From NCBI GenBank assembly GCA_037954235.1, contig JBBMOA010000007.1, positions 2,858,001 to 2,922,000 on the forward strand: DNA of 64,000 bases, given 5' to 3'. The notes under the pieces were generated by a model. The model had not been told where the DNA came from and made no database searches. It saw only the letters and a program-made list of their open reading frames with translations. Of this stretch, positions 37,147-51,389 are shown piece after piece. Position 1 is the first letter of the stretch. Every line of letters begins with the position of its first letter. The stretch is from Aulostomus chinensis (Eukaryota; Chordata; Actinopteri; Syngnathiformes; Aulostomidae). The translations under genes and the position numbers were made by a program.

Positions 37147-37184
37147 CCTTTCAGCTGAGCGCCGCCGACGGCTCAGCTGAAAGG
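37147..37184. other. Perfect 14-bp inverted repeat (hairpin)
   Basis: The left arm CCTTTCAGCTGAGC (37147-37160) and right arm GCTCAGCTGAAAGG (37171-37184) are exact reverse complements, separated by the 10-nt GC-rich spacer GCCGCCGACG. Each arm contains a palindromic E-box CAGCTG, so there are two E-boxes 20 bp apart. Flanking bases do not extend the pairing. It could be an extruding or RNA hairpin, a paired bHLH site, or a remnant of transposon termini. The stem is shorter than a miRNA precursor. Confidence 0.9.
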
Positions 37185-38005
37185 CAGATGGAGCGGGAGT
37201 TTCAACTCAGTGGTCTTAAAGATAATTCCAGTAAAACCCAAATGTTACTGAAAACCCAATTCCAGATTTGTGTTTCACGACTGTAAAAAGAGCAAGCACA
37301 TGTATCTTGAATATACACAGCAATTGGCAGCAAAGGTGAGCGTGTTCAAAATAGAATCACTGGTTTGAAACAAAAGTTCACCTACACTCTCCCAGCACAA
37401 TGAAATACTTGTTCTGATGGGGGAGTGTTACATACAAATAAATAAATCCCATGTTGAAGTTGGAGTATTTTGATTTAACACGTTTCCTGTGCGAAGCTGC
37501 AGGGGAGCAAACGCAGCAATGCCACATGAGTGAAGCGTTGATGTCACATCATGAAAATAACTGCTCACAAGCACAGAGGAGGCGTGGCTTCCCGTCCGCC
37601 ACTTTGAGAGCATGTTGGAAGCTGTCAGAAATCCAGGCACTTCCATCCAGGGAGCTTTCAGGCCCTTAACTACATATTCAATGCCGTCTACATCCGTGCT
37701 GCTCTCCCTGGGAGCTACACACATTTATCAGAGCTGGTCAGGCTCTTAGTGAGCATGTTGCCGATTCTTCAAGTGACCTGAAGGACACATCCTGAGCCAG
37801 TTCCCCCTGAGCCATGCACACATCCATCCATCTACTCAGAGCAACAGGGACCGCGCAATAGGTAGAAGGGATAAAGAAAGAAGAGAGCGAGAGAGAGAGA
37901 TGAATCGATACTTGGGGGAAAAGATGTCTACTGGATGAAACACAGGAGTTGAAGTTAGGAGAGAAGATGGAAATAAATGCACAGCAGAGTAGAGCAAAGC
38001 AGCCT

Positions 38006-38024
38006 GGGGGGGGGGGGGGGGGGG
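38006..38024. repeat. Poly(G) tract, 19 G
   Basis: Nineteen consecutive G residues between CCT and CAGG. Confidence 0.92.
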
Positions 38025-41000
38025 CAGGCTCTGGGGTCAGTCTGATGATGGTCAGAGATTCCAGTTCAGAGGGACCTTCAGAGGCAGACATGCAAAGATA
38101 TGCAAAAGGCAACAGAAAAATAGAAAGTCTAACAATTGCGTCAGTGTCTCCATTTAACAACAGCGAAAGACTAATTTTCAGAAATATTGTCTCGATGATG
38201 GATGTGAGTGATCGATTACTCGCCCTTATGAGGAAAATTGAGCTATTAATCAGGAAACTTCATCTTTCTTATTTCTTTTCTATCCATCTTGTAAAGTGTG
38301 ATCCACAATCAATTACACACACCAATCCATTTCAGTGCAGTGATCTTGCCTTCAAAATAAAAGCAGCAATTCTACAGTATTTTACTCTTTTGGTTTAGAC
38401 CGAGCTGCTTTGAGACCCTTATTCTGAAATATTCTTTACATGTAACGAGCATAGACACCATTTTCACTTTCTCAAAGAACTTACAAAAAGCAGGATTATC
38501 ATTTTTCATGAGGAGAGGACGGTGTAGTCAATGCTCATGGCGATGTACGCCAGGTCCGTTTGCCATGCGTAGCACAAGCTGAAGATGAAGTCAGCAATCA
38601 TTGTAACAGTTGGAGCAGCTGACTGGGTTCGGTGTGCCAAACAAGTGTGCAAGCTTGTTGGTGCACCTCTGCCAATGTCTACCATCTTTGATCTAGAAGA
38701 GCCCAGGTGACACTGATGGCAGGTGGAAGTGAAAAGCTTCAAGACTATCCAAAGCTGATGACGCCCACTTCAAAGACCATTCAGGCGCCAACGCTCTGAT
38801 TTGTAATCTTGAGTACGGTGGGCGGTAGTATTGTTACTGCCAAGTATGTGGTACTCCTTCCTGCCTACAGGCAGCACAGCACAATCAAGCTGGAGTATTT
38901 GATACAAAGTAGTATGAGGTAAAGACAAATATCTGGACCAGAAATACAGCCAGAGTGCAGACCTTTTCTGAGGCCACGACTGACGGGAGGGAAACAACAT
39001 GCAGACACCTTGGTGGAGGAAAAACCTCCTCGGGAGATGAAAAGGAACATTTTCTTGAACAGTATTTTATTTCTACATATATATCCACTTTATTACACCT
39101 ACAAATAATTAAACCTATGAGATGTACTCTATAATTCACTTGCACTTGGCTACTGAGTAATTTCGGTTGTATTAATTAGGGAAATAAAAAGAGGTTATCA
39201 CAGAAACTCAATAGAAGAGCTGCACTTGATGAATTCATTCAGTAACCTGCTGGTTCAGTTGGTATTTTGTGAACAAGCCTGTTGGATGCAACATGCGACA
39301 GCTACTGAGGTCGTCCAAAACAAAGAAGATGTTGTAGTTCGAAGTTCACTTTTTTAACACATGACGCCTCATCAGTGCACTGGTTTGACTTCAAATGCTC
39401 GCAGATGGAGAAGCAACCTGCAGCCTCCTCTTCATCCCTTCCTCTTCTGCTGGAGAAGGTTGCAGTTCTTCACGCACGCAGGAACAAAGAACAAGGAGAA
39501 CCTCCTCAACTGATGCGCCAACAGTGATAGGGCCATTAAATATAGCTGTGCGAGCTGCCACACGCTTCTCAGTCACGAGACCTCCACTCGACACAATCAC
39601 TGTTAGATCCCAGTCATTCAGTGAAGAGCTGTCTGAATACATCCCTCCACCTGGCTTCACACAAACAAGATAGAGCTGAAGAGCCTGACCCTCTGGTCAG
39701 GAGGTAGTAATACTGTTCTTGGAACTATTAACCATTATTTGTATTCATACCACATTTGGATATTTACAGATACACAATAATGGCTTTCTCTTAAGAAAAC
39801 ATGCAATGAATGACTGAAAACCTCAGACTCAAACCAATGTCAGGTACGACCAGCAGGGTGGATCAAACCAACAATGGAGGACAGCAGAATTAGTGATGCA
39901 GTTACTGCTTTTGATGAAGAGTTCAACCTCTGAAACCTGGAAATAACTGTTAGCATGAACTCTATAGTCTATAGTCTGACTCTGTAGTGTGAACACACTA
40001 TTTAGCTGAATTAATCAGGTTTTCAGGGGGAAGATGTTAGCATGAGCACGGAGCCTCTGGCATCGTGACAGTAAACGCTTCGGACTGTCTAACTGGAATT
40101 GAATCATGAAAATCACAGCCGCCGTCACAAGGTCGTCCAAGTCAAAGTAAAGTTTATTGCTGGAGCTGAAAGCTGCATGAGAGGCGTTGTCATCGCCCGC
40201 GAAAACCCCTCAAAAACAGAACTCCAACTCCATTAAAACGCCACTGTGACTTGATGTTTATTTCAAAAACAGCGGCGAAGGAGGCCACTGAAGGAATCAG
40301 TGTGAAACATTTACAGATAGCTGCATTTGAATGTGTTAGCTCTGCATCAGCAGGGCGATACGGTGCACACACACTATATGACATGCAGCAGCACATGATC
40401 CTGGTGTGAATGTATGATCAAGGCCGGAGCATGAGGAGAGGATTAAAACTACAAAGGGTTTCTTCCCACACAATGTGTCACTGCCAGTGGCCTTTAGATC
40501 CTCAAACGTTTGGCCATGTCTGTTGCTGTGGCTGTAAACAGACACCACTGAAAACACGACATGCCCGATGTGAACAACACACTTGCTAGATCTTCAACAG
40601 CAAAATGCCAAACTAAAAGGACAACAAGATGTGAACATTGCTGCATTCTTCTCAAACGCTGTGCTGTGGAGATGTGCTGACGGGGTCTTCTTCTGGTATC
40701 CGCCGTGTCTGCCAAATCAAATTAAAATCAGACGTCAATCTGGTTTGATATTTATGACTTCTCCTGCCCTTTCATGATATACAGATTATAACCCTGAGAT
40801 GAGACTGGCCAGACAGTGCTGCCATTCCTCTGTCATTCTTGGGTGATTTGCAACAAAAAAGTCAATAAAGGTGTCTGGAAAGGGTGTTAATTAGGAATTT
40901 ATGGCTTCATGCTCCCCTGCAGATCCAACTATGATGGCATGTGAGGGTTCCACATAATGGCACTCATGCTGGAGACTGGAGACTGACTCTCAAAGTCAAA

Positions 41001-44000
41001 TGGTGGCCACACACGGGAGTATCAGGTGGCGCGGGCTGCTGATGTCGTTCCAGCTCTGTTGTACCTGAACTCGCTCTGACTGTTCTCAGCTAATTTCAAA
41101 GGTGTTGAAACTTTGCTGTGTCCCAGTCGATTCGATGTGTATTTACATTTTTTCAAAATACTACAAAACAAAAACAAACACAAAAAACCTCTAGCAGCTT
41201 ACAGATCTTTCAATTTTTTTTAAATCTTATTTTGACATTTCCATCAACTATTTCTGATGGCACTGGTGAGTGGGTCTGTGTGTGAGTGAGTTTACACCAG
41301 GTCAAACAAGGTTTTTCACATTGTTGACTTGTGAGATGAAGAGATTTTTACAGAGGGGAACTCGGGTCTCTTTTCATCCCTCAATGAATCAGAAAATATC
41401 GCCAACAGCAGCAAAAAGCTACGTCACCATGTTTTCCAAAAAAAAAGTTCTATATATCAGGCCATGAATTATTAATATTGACAAGCCTCTCTGTAAAAAA
41501 AAAAAAAGAAGAAAAAAAACCCCTTCTGAATCTAAATAAAACTTCAACGCGCCTGTGAGTGCAATTGAAGAGGAGCTTTCTAGTTTAGAGGATGAAAAGA
41601 CAAGTAAAACACTCAGAGAATATTGATTCACAACAAAGAAGTTGTTTTGCTTTTAAAATAAATGTGACTGGACAGTCCCTCTGCACACAAGGAACCACAT
41701 GGTGAGAAATGTTTGATGTATGTCTGGGAGCGTGCGTGCACACACACGTGCGTAAAATTAAACACACATCAAGCCCCAAGGTCCCAGAAGCCACTCCTGC
41801 AGCCAAGTCCCAATCTAAACTTAATTCCTGCAGGCACGTCTATCAGAGCTGTGGGAGATAAAGCAGGACGCAAGAGACAGGCAAAGTTTTACAAGTAAAG
41901 TGAGTATACTCAGACTACAGGATACTGCATTAGCATTTAGATCAGAAAGCGGCTCCTGCCATTGTAATGCAACACAGTATCACAGTGCAGTAAAGTCCAG
42001 TTCAATAGAAGCCAGCTCAAAGAGGTCAAATGCTTGTGATGTCTGTGGGAGTACGACGTATGAATCCCAGAATAGCCTGACTGATAAATCAAGAGTGACA
42101 CCATGTTCTGATCATGCTGACCAAAGAAGCATCATAGCCAAGTCCATCAGTGCTGAGATTTCATGTAAAATGTGTGGAAAAGATGGAGTGTCAGCGATAG
42201 GAATCTCCTCCATTTGACTGGGAATCTGAGGAGCGCGCCTCTGACTTTAGGCCTCACTTATCAATTGACTGGCTCCGTCCATGACTGTTGATGTGGGGAT
42301 GCAGGCTGTCTTCTTCAGAGCCCAATTCAGTTGCTACATTTCACATTGTTCACACACTGCACAATGGAAGCAGTGAAAGAAACATTTAGAAATCTTGATA
42401 GCATCGGCACTAAACTAAACACAGAGGCAACAGGAGCGTCCATAGCGTTTAAGTGAATGCTGTCGTTGGCATCTAAGCTTTTATTCATTCATTCCTTATT
42501 GACTTTCAGTGAAAGGACACGATTCTTTTTTTTTAATCCACAGTCTGCAAACTAATTAAAGAATAACAAACTTGTTATTGGAGGATTTATTTTGATACTC
42601 GATGTCTCATGAAAACAAAGTAATCAACATGCATCATTTGCACGTCAGCTTGTGTATTCCCCATGTAATTGTGCACATATTTGACATTTAACTGTCTTTC
42701 CACTCATATCCTTATTAATGTCATGGAACTCATCTCCATCATGCCCCCCGGTCTGTATTGTTCAGTACGTGCAGAAAGCAATCAAAGGTGTCAGTCTGCT
42801 CTTCAGCAGCTTTTGCTTTCGGCCTCTAGCCAAAAACGTCTGTTATTATGAAAAGTAAATCCACACTGTTAAAACACCACAGGACTAAATTGGCACCATT
42901 ACTGCTGCTTATAAAGAGGTTAGCACACATTAAACTTCCTGACGGGGGGAAAAGGAATGACTTTTATAGGAATAACTCTGGCATGCTTAAATAAGACGTT
43001 CCATGGTGCGACATGAGTTGGGTTACAGGCCCTGAGCGTCAAGAGAGAAAATGGAAGCAGGTGCTGGCTCTTTCATGTGCTGGAGGAAGTGAAAGATAGA
43101 TGGGATAAAGATGCAGCTCTAGTCATATGGAGGAACTGACAGCCGCGACACAAGTGATACTACTCACAGCTCATGTTTCCATAACCTGGAGATGCCGCTG
43201 GTGCAACAGATAAACTATTTAAGGCTGCGGAAGAACAAGAATATACAGTGGTTGGATTTTGCTTTGCAGTGGAAGTCTTGTGGCTGAGCTGTATTCATAG
43301 GGCGCCCCATAAGCAATGTAACACATGCTTAAATCTCCTCCTGTGCTTCAGGGGAATAGGTTAAAGGCCACGCTGGAGAGCCTGAAGACAAAAATGTCCT
43401 CTGGGTATGACAGGGGTCGGACAGGGTGAGGGAGGATGTACAGAATGGGCAGAGAACAAGAGAGGCACGCATATGGATCATTACAGACAATCAAGCATGC
43501 AGCACGTGCATGTGTCTCTGAGGGTCTCTGGGCCTCCTTTATGTGCTACTATGAAAGGCATGTTCTCTATAATGCCCCCAGCATAGTGCTGAGCGTCCGT
43601 GGAGCTGGATTAAAGGGTCAGCTTGAGCTGGGAGGCAGGTCAACACCATGCTTTTATCGCTGCCTCCTAACATACAAGAGAGTGGGAAACCATTGACGCC
43701 ACACACAGCACATGTCAACATCATGGGAAGTCTGTCCAACATGAGAACTAGATAATAGGTGGATGAGCACGGTGCAGAGATGAGGAGGAGTCATCATCTG
43801 GCTGCTGGACTGGCAAAGGGGGGAAGAGTGGGCAACACTGCTGCTGGTGGCATGACATGAAGGTGGTGAGAAACTGTAGCTGCTAACAGAAAGACAGACC
43901 ATGAAAGCAGCCACTTCTTCGCCATTGATGCTACTTGGTGTTAGGACTCCTGGAAGAGGATTCAGAGACAGGGACGGATTAAGACAGAGACAGACAGAGA

Positions 44001-44408
44001 AGTCACCAAAAACCCAATCATGGTGGGAACCAGCAGGGAGGGGAGGATGGCTCACCAGAGCTCCAACAGCTCCAGCTGGGTAGCACCTCCCCACAATATG
44101 GTGAGCCCTTACCAGCCTGTGTGTGAGAGTGCGTGTGCCTGTGTGTGTTTGACCGAGGGACATTGGTTCTGGCCCCTGGCACAAACACTGTCAATATGGC
44201 AGTGGTCATTCATGAGCAGCCGCTCTGTTAGCAGCATCCAGAGGGCCTGGCCACTAGACCAGGAACAACACACATGAAGACACAGAGAGAGAGAGAGAAA
44301 CGGGGGGGCAGCAGACTGTGGCAAAATGTCCTGGATCCCTTCATTTTGACAGGAACTGCCCAGCAGAGGATTACTGCCCTCCTCTAAAGAAGCAGCTGCT
44401 ATGCCATT

Positions 44409-44454
44409 GTGTTTGTGTGTGCGTGTGTGTGTGTGTGTGTGCGTGTGTGTGTGC
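44409..44454. repeat. GT microsatellite
   Basis: A (GT)n run with two CG-containing interruptions. Confidence 0.95.
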
Positions 44455-44895
44455 GGTATGAATCAGTGACTGCGAAGAAAGCAACAGATAAAACCTGCAG
44501 TGTCATAAAGTCACACGAACTGTAGAAGATTCCAAATGTAAGATTGAAGAGAATCTAAGAGCATCATCCTGATAACTGCAGTCCCCACAGACTAGAGAAT
44601 GATCCAGCGCAGAGTGGAGGACAAGCTGATGAATGTTTCATGTAAACAACCCAAAGCAACACGCTAAAGCCTCTTCACCTCCAAGGCTGGGGGAATGAAA
44701 ACAGCAGATGTCAACGGAGCTGCATAAATGGGGTGGAAAAAGCCAAGAGGAGTGTCTTCACATTGGGCTAAATGCAGAAACATGCGGTCTGATCGTCATC
44801 ACAACACACCGCGAACACAATTCACTCTCACACCCAACGACCAGATACACAGACACAAACAGCAATGAACATATGGGCATAGGTGCAAGATCAGT

Positions 44896-44896
<1 letters not shown>

Positions 44897-44960
<64 letters not shown>
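44897..44960. repeat. CA microsatellite
   Basis: An uninterrupted (AC)n run of about 64 bp, likely to be polymorphic. Confidence 0.97.
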
Positions 44961-47900
44961 CTCCGCAGCTCAGATCACAGTGAATCCCATATGTTGTTAG
45001 CCCTCCAGCAACATGACTTTGCCATAATATAAAATTTTATGTTAAGAAAGTAATCCAATACTTTTACGATAAGCAACCCAGGACAACATTGATTATCCAC
45101 ATAGCGAACATTTACTTAGCAACCAAATGTTCTTAATTAAAGTGTGCAGACAGTATTTCTCTCCCGAGTCTGGAAGGAAATTGGCTCTGGCTACTTTTCT
45201 GATTTCACCTACTTATACATTTAACGCTGATGGCTCCCAATTCTGCTCATTGCCTTTGAGGGCTGATAATTACAAATTAACTCAATATTCCTCCACCCCA
45301 TGTCATGGTTTTAGGAGCATGATAGTGGAGAAAATTGCCTGTCGATGATTTAAATGGTTTTTCTACCATAAAAATCCCCAAACATAATGAACAAGGCAAA
45401 AGTAATGTATGCAGAGGATTAATGAGCTCAGCATTATTCACTGTGCACTTACACATATATGTAAATAAGCAGTGTAGATAAATATATTTTCTCAGAGGAA
45501 ATGACTGAATATGAATTCTAACAAGATTGGTCTGGACATGTCCTGAAAACTTCAGAGGCAGAGGGCCGTTGGGAGAGAAATGTGAGCCACTCTACCACTC
45601 AGTCATCAATTTTACATCACTCTCAAGAGCACAAGGTCTCCCTAAAACCAATTCACAGCCAGAAAATAGCTTTCCTCTGACCTACCACCTTTGGCAATGG
45701 ATTATAATGTCAGCTTCTCCTCCCCGAGCTGAAATCACAATCGTCATACATCAAGGGGTGAAGTTAGGTAAAGTTTTTACATGGAAAAAAGGTGACGAGC
45801 ATAACTTCTTTGCAGAAGGGCACATAGTTACCACATTTTTACATGAATCTAATTTTTGGCCAAAAAAAGAAAAATGGTCATGGTTTATCCAGCACTGACA
45901 TCTTTTTAAAGTTTGTTTTCCATTTGCAAACTTGAAGCTGTGAGCCGTTAGCAAGCTAGCAGCAGGCCAGCTTAACTCAAGCTGGTTTGCATCTGAGCCC
46001 AGAAGACCCGCCTACTTCTTTCACATCTACAACGGCGGAGGAGAGCGAGCGGTTGACCCCACGACTGCACAGACCAACAGTTCACTACCTCACAAGTTGG
46101 GTTTTATATTATCCTGTTAGTTTTGTACTTACATAACGACAGAGATGCTTTCCAGGTCGGTGGCAGTCACTGCGACCTCTTCACTTTTATCAGCCGTGCA
46201 TTAAAATATGGCCTCTGCCAGTCGGACTACAGCCACTTAACTGCAACGTGTTTAAAATACATGAAGGAGAGAACGAGCCTCATGCCTTTGGCTTCATTTT
46301 TTCTACCCTTGTCTGGTTGGATCCCTGCACCAACTGGAAATCCAGCAGTGGTTATTATTCTGTATACAGTCCTATTTCATATGACTAATATTATCAAGGG
46401 AAATGGGGTGATGTAGACATAGGATATGAAATTAGTAGCACTGGTCCGGTGTGAATAGGGCTCTTGTTAACGCACACCCATGTCTAGTCACGCGTGACCA
46501 CAGTCTGGATTTGATCACTTTTGTGAGACACCTGAAATTGTTGCTGCTCAAGCGAGCGTGAGCTGTGCTGCACTTGATGGCGTTCCCCGCCGGACTGAGC
46601 CAGGTAAAAAACTCTATTCTGCAGCTGTTGCAGAGGGATGACAGCAGCCCTCGTATAAAGACTCCATCACTCCCAGAGCACACTTCTACTGTTACACACA
46701 GCACGGAGGGAAAAGAGGACATCTTTAAGGCCGTGTCCCACCATATGAAACCAGATACAGGGCCGGGGCACAGCCTGTCTCCCTGCACTCTTACTGTGTA
46801 TTACTACAGTATTAATACAGCATCCCCACTCTCTCTCTCCCCCATACAACTGTGTATTTAATGCTCTCATATCTGGGTTCCTCCTGCTCTCACAAGCACA
46901 CTCACTCTTGCTTCTACCCTGTTCACACAATGACCTTCAGCTGAATGAGCAAACAACCTTGGTAACTTCTTCACTGTAATGATTCATATTCTCCCACAAT
47001 CACAATAAGCACTGCCGTTGCAGAGATGCTGTGTTTACTCCACATTCAGTGCAAGCCAATCATCACGCATACCTGGCTGTGATAACGTGTAATGCCACCT
47101 TCACAGCTCAAGGTCGTAAAAACAGCGTGGATAAAGAATGATGAGGTTAAAGAGGCCAGCTCAAGAATGAGAATTTGCAAACATGTCACCGAGTGTCTTC
47201 ACATACCAGGGTGTGGAGGCCGGGTGAGCTGGGTCAGCTGTACCTAATTCATCAGGAGCTTTGATTTGCTCAGTGGCCTCGGCTCCAGCCCGTCTCAACT
47301 GCACTATTCCTGCCACATCACAGGTGGAGGCAAAATGGAGGCAACAGCAGAGAGTGTTCAGGCAGAGGAAAATAGGACTGACCTTCATCAGTGCATGGCA
47401 TCATCCATTTACCAAATAATGACCGCATTTTTATAAGAGTCAAAGTCCAGAGAGGAAAAATATACCACAATAAAAAAAAAACAAATGATACTGATCATTA
47501 TTGAACAAATGTGTTGATGTATTTTCAATCCAGATCAGGGCAACAAAGTGTCATCCCTTTTTATGATCATTTTTCTGACTTTAAAGAAAATGAAGACAAA
47601 CACTGCAGCTGACTTGCTGACTCGTCCTTTTTCAAAATCAATTATTTCCTATCTGCGTGCAATCATTCTCTCACTCCACTGCGTTCACGGCTGCAGCAGC
47701 AGCACCAGTCGTGGTGTCACATGTCCAGAGTGCAAAAGAGCAACATGCATTTAACTCGGAGCGCGCTCCATTACTAGCTTGAAGGCGGGCGACAGGCCTC
47801 TCTGTCAGTTTTCAACTCACCAAGATGCTGATTCGCACAGTAAGCGATTGAATGTTCGACCAGCGATAGTTTGGTCAGTGTCAACACAACACATCAACCA

Positions 47901-50900
47901 ACCACGTGACCAAAGGCCTGCAGCTCCAGACAGGAGCCAGGGAAAACATGCGTAACATATCGATGATGTGCTTTCATTGTGGTTTGCATTTACCACCTAT
48001 GAATGAACATCCTCCCTAAAAATTGTCTCATCCTGACGATGAAACGCCTCCCCTGCTGGTGCTCTGCTGTCCGGGCTGAATAGTTCATCAGCTTAACTTC
48101 TTTTAGGGCATTTAAACTGCCTGTTTGAATTGTCCTCTGATTAGGCATCACACCCACGATTCTTTGGCGTACCTGATAATAACCGGGTGACACACCTGGT
48201 CTTTCCACACACAAAGAAAAGGTCCCTGCAATAAGACTCGTGGCAGCTGAACAAGGAGGACTGGTGTTGAAGGTCCTGCTGCCCTTATCTAAACTGTACT
48301 TTGGTTCCAGGGACAGCATTTACCAGACGTTGTGCCTCATCAGTTCCACTCCACTCTCTCTGCATTTGTACTGCACCCACATTAATATTCATAATATCAG
48401 CTCAAATTTCCCCCTGCAATTCATTATAATCAAGCATTTTATAAGTCAAAGTGACTGCAGAGGGAAGGAAAAGTTATCTGACGCGAACATTTAAGCAAAA
48501 ACAATCAAGCCTCCGCTACAATGTGGCTCCATTGAGATGTAATCTGCAGTAATAACTCATGTGGGTACACATTATGTTTCTTGCATTGTGTATTCGAACA
48601 CGAAACCAAGGAGCTGAATATTGCAAACAATAGCTTCACAACTGCACTGGGATGTGTATTTAATTCAATACATTACAACTGTGCTTTTCTTTTTTTACAT
48701 TAGTTGCTTCATTACTGCATTTATTTTTGCCTTCACAAATCGTTGTGTCCTCTGGGTTCTTAATGCTAATATGTTATTCCCAAAGTTTGCTGGAGCCATG
48801 ATTGTTTGTGCAGTAAGCTGACACATTCAGACCAGGTCTGTATAGAAACAGGCCCCTGGGCCTTGATGCACCGGCCTTCTAGGATTAGCAAACCAATCTC
48901 AGATCACCACGTGTCACAGAACTACTTTTGTTCGATTGTAAGATACTGAATATATCAGGAGTCTAGATTTAGGTTTATTCCAAGCTCCAGGCAGGACGGA
49001 GTGACTTTGAGGGTTTGAATGTCAGCATTATGATGACAAGCCGAATCCGCAGGGTGTCAACATCTGTGACAGCCTGGAAATCAGGGTTAGAGGTCTTCAC
49101 AGTCTGAGCCACAAGTGCCTGCAGCTTTACATCCCACACCTCCATTTTGTATTCTGACATGCCTTTTGCTAGCCCCCCCAACACGCACGCACGCAAACAC
49201 AAACAAACCACACTGCCACCACATTTCTGCTTCTCGTGGAACCTTATTAATTCTAGACTGGATTTGCAGGGCTGCAGTATGAAGTATGAGGAACATACCA
49301 AGCAGAGCTGAGTAAGCTTTAAACTGTTCTGACAGGGAACCAGGACGTGAAGGAGGCGTCCACAACCCTCATCATCTGCAGTGGGTTTGACACACTAATC
49401 ACAACAGCAGAAAGAAACACAAAAAGAGAGCAGTGCAGAAATCGACAGTGCAATACCATAAGTGTCAAGTCCTGGCGTGGTGACATGATCTCTGAGATGA
49501 ACCATCCTGCGCTCATAAATCAGAGATGTACAAGAATCCTGCAGGATGCTGAATGAGTCTTGCACCTTATTCATATGAGTTTTCCTTCTAATGGATTCCT
49601 TCTTCACAACACCAGTGTGGCACTGATTTGATACAGCTCATAATGCAGAGGTAGGAAAGTCATTACACACCCAAATACCTCATTATAATGAAGTTTTAAT
49701 TAGAAAAAATGAGATGCAATTCAGATTTTGGCCCTTTTGGAAAAAATTGACGGTCCATTCTGACCCTCTGTCTTCTTTGTAAAGAAAATATAAAACAGAC
49801 CGACTGTAAATCCATCACATGGAGGTCATTATCAAAACTGATAGGTAGATGGTGAGGCTGTACGATGCAGACTGGGGGAATCAGTCATGCTACTATTTGG
49901 TGTCAAATGGAGCCAATCATGCATGAGCAGATGAAGGGAACAGTTTTATCTTTGAGCTCATCTCTAAGTCCATAAACATATTCACAAAAGGCTGTTACTA
50001 AGATGCCTTAAGATGTGTGATGATGCCATTCGTCTGCTAATGCGCACTGATATACACCAGAAGAAATATCAGGAACCTTTATGCTTACTGCAAATACAAT
50101 CGATCCTGAGTTGCACTGCAGGGGTGATTAACTGAGCGTTGTCGCATGAACCACACATTTTAGACAATTAAAAGATTTGAAGTTTGTCTGAGAGAACACT
50201 GGTAACATGATGACAGCAAACGAAGATGGATCGCAACGTTTAAGTGTCTCACCAGAGATCACGGGAGATTGAGCCCTAGTCCACATGGGGGGATTAATGC
50301 GCGGGATTGGACTATGCCTTTCCCTGATAAGAGAAATCTGAGCTCAGCACATTGCACATGCACAGCCAGATAGAGTTGTGATTACAGTGTAGGAGCTCTA
50401 TGCCAGGATGCCCATTAGCTGCCCCTCCCCAACCCCGCATCCATGCATCCAAGAGGCCCATGGGATACAACCACAAGACTGGTATGAGTGCCCCCCCCCA
50501 AAAAAAAGACTGAGGCAGCACTTGCATAGGGTATAACACACTCCTGCTCCTGGTGCTATGGAGCTGCAATGCAGTTCTGTGGAGTTTTGAAGTGGAATCA
50601 AGTGCACTGGTGTGTGTTAATGCAGTGTAAATTAATTTAGAGGAAAAAGTGATGAATGGAAAGCATCTCACTTGAGACAGGAAAGTCCTCCAAAGGAAGT
50701 GACAGACCTCAACAGCAAAGGTCGTTTTGATCCAAGGGCACATTATTATACTTTCACAGTGTCTCAAATATACAATAGCTAAGGATATAAATAATCTTCT
50801 CCTTCTCATAGCCTTTCAAAGACTCGGGTGGCCTCATTGTCCTGAGATTGTACCTCTTAAAGCCTGAACGCTTGTACTCAGGTCTATGTGATACCAAGGA

Positions 50901-51389
50901 GTGCGCAGCAGCAGCTGTTGCTTCATTCCAAAGGAGATTACACGCTTACCTTCTGGGGGGGTGCCTGTATGGTCACAGATTACTAATGGGTTAAAAGCCA
51001 GCGATCACTTGGCACCCTCTCACTGCAGTCTCGTTTTCCCTTGCAATTTTGCTTGTTGCTCAGGCAGCAGTTGGCGATCGCCACATTGTCGCTGCTGCAC
51101 CTGTCCTCTGGCTGGCCCCTGCCGCTGCTGGTTAACCACCGTCGTTGCCTGTCTGCACTGGTCAGCACGACATTCCTCTACTTCTGTCTTCATGACACTG
51201 ACCAGGAGGTTAGCTGGAAAGCTTTGCTGTCAGTACATTTTCCCTCTATTTTGCACATTAGGCTGCCGGTGATGATCAGTGGAAGCCGTGGAAGTGAACC
51301 AGCGTATCTGCACTTTCATAATTCCTCACTGAATATGTTCAAAGTGCTTTTACTGCCCCCGACTTCCTGATGTCAGTGAGGTACCATTT
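44961..51389. other. Non-coding stretch
   Basis: No exon is supported. An AT-rich segment at 45215-45450 carries several TAAT cores (GATAATTACAAATTAACTC, GGATTAATGAGC). The 123-codon frame at 45527-45898 and the 165-codon minus-strand frame at 50312-50809 have no known motif. Confidence 0.5.

Larger units (their letters stand above)
36219..44408. other. Non-coding stretch upstream of tspan9
   Basis: Besides the inverted repeat at 37147 and poly(G) at 38006, nothing is recognisable. AT-rich sequence at 36990-37080 carries ATTTAATTG, ATAATTGCCC and ATTGACTGCC words and might be conserved. A 105-codon frame at 41900-42217 contains CDVCG and CKMCG but no complete zinc-binding pattern. Confidence 0.5.

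Noticed and set aside
43654..44184. 176-codon minus-strand frame
   Set aside because: Its composition is low-complexity (Ser, His, Pro), overlapping frames exist on the other strand, and no domain is visible.
44708..44983. Threonine/histidine repeat peptide frames over CA and GT tracts (also at 2410, 13313, 30419, 58682, 58974)
   Set aside because: These are translations of dinucleotide repeats.
50312..50809. 165-codon minus-strand frame
   Set aside because: It matches no known family, is interrupted by a homopolymer-rich stretch, and no splice sites or promoter support it.
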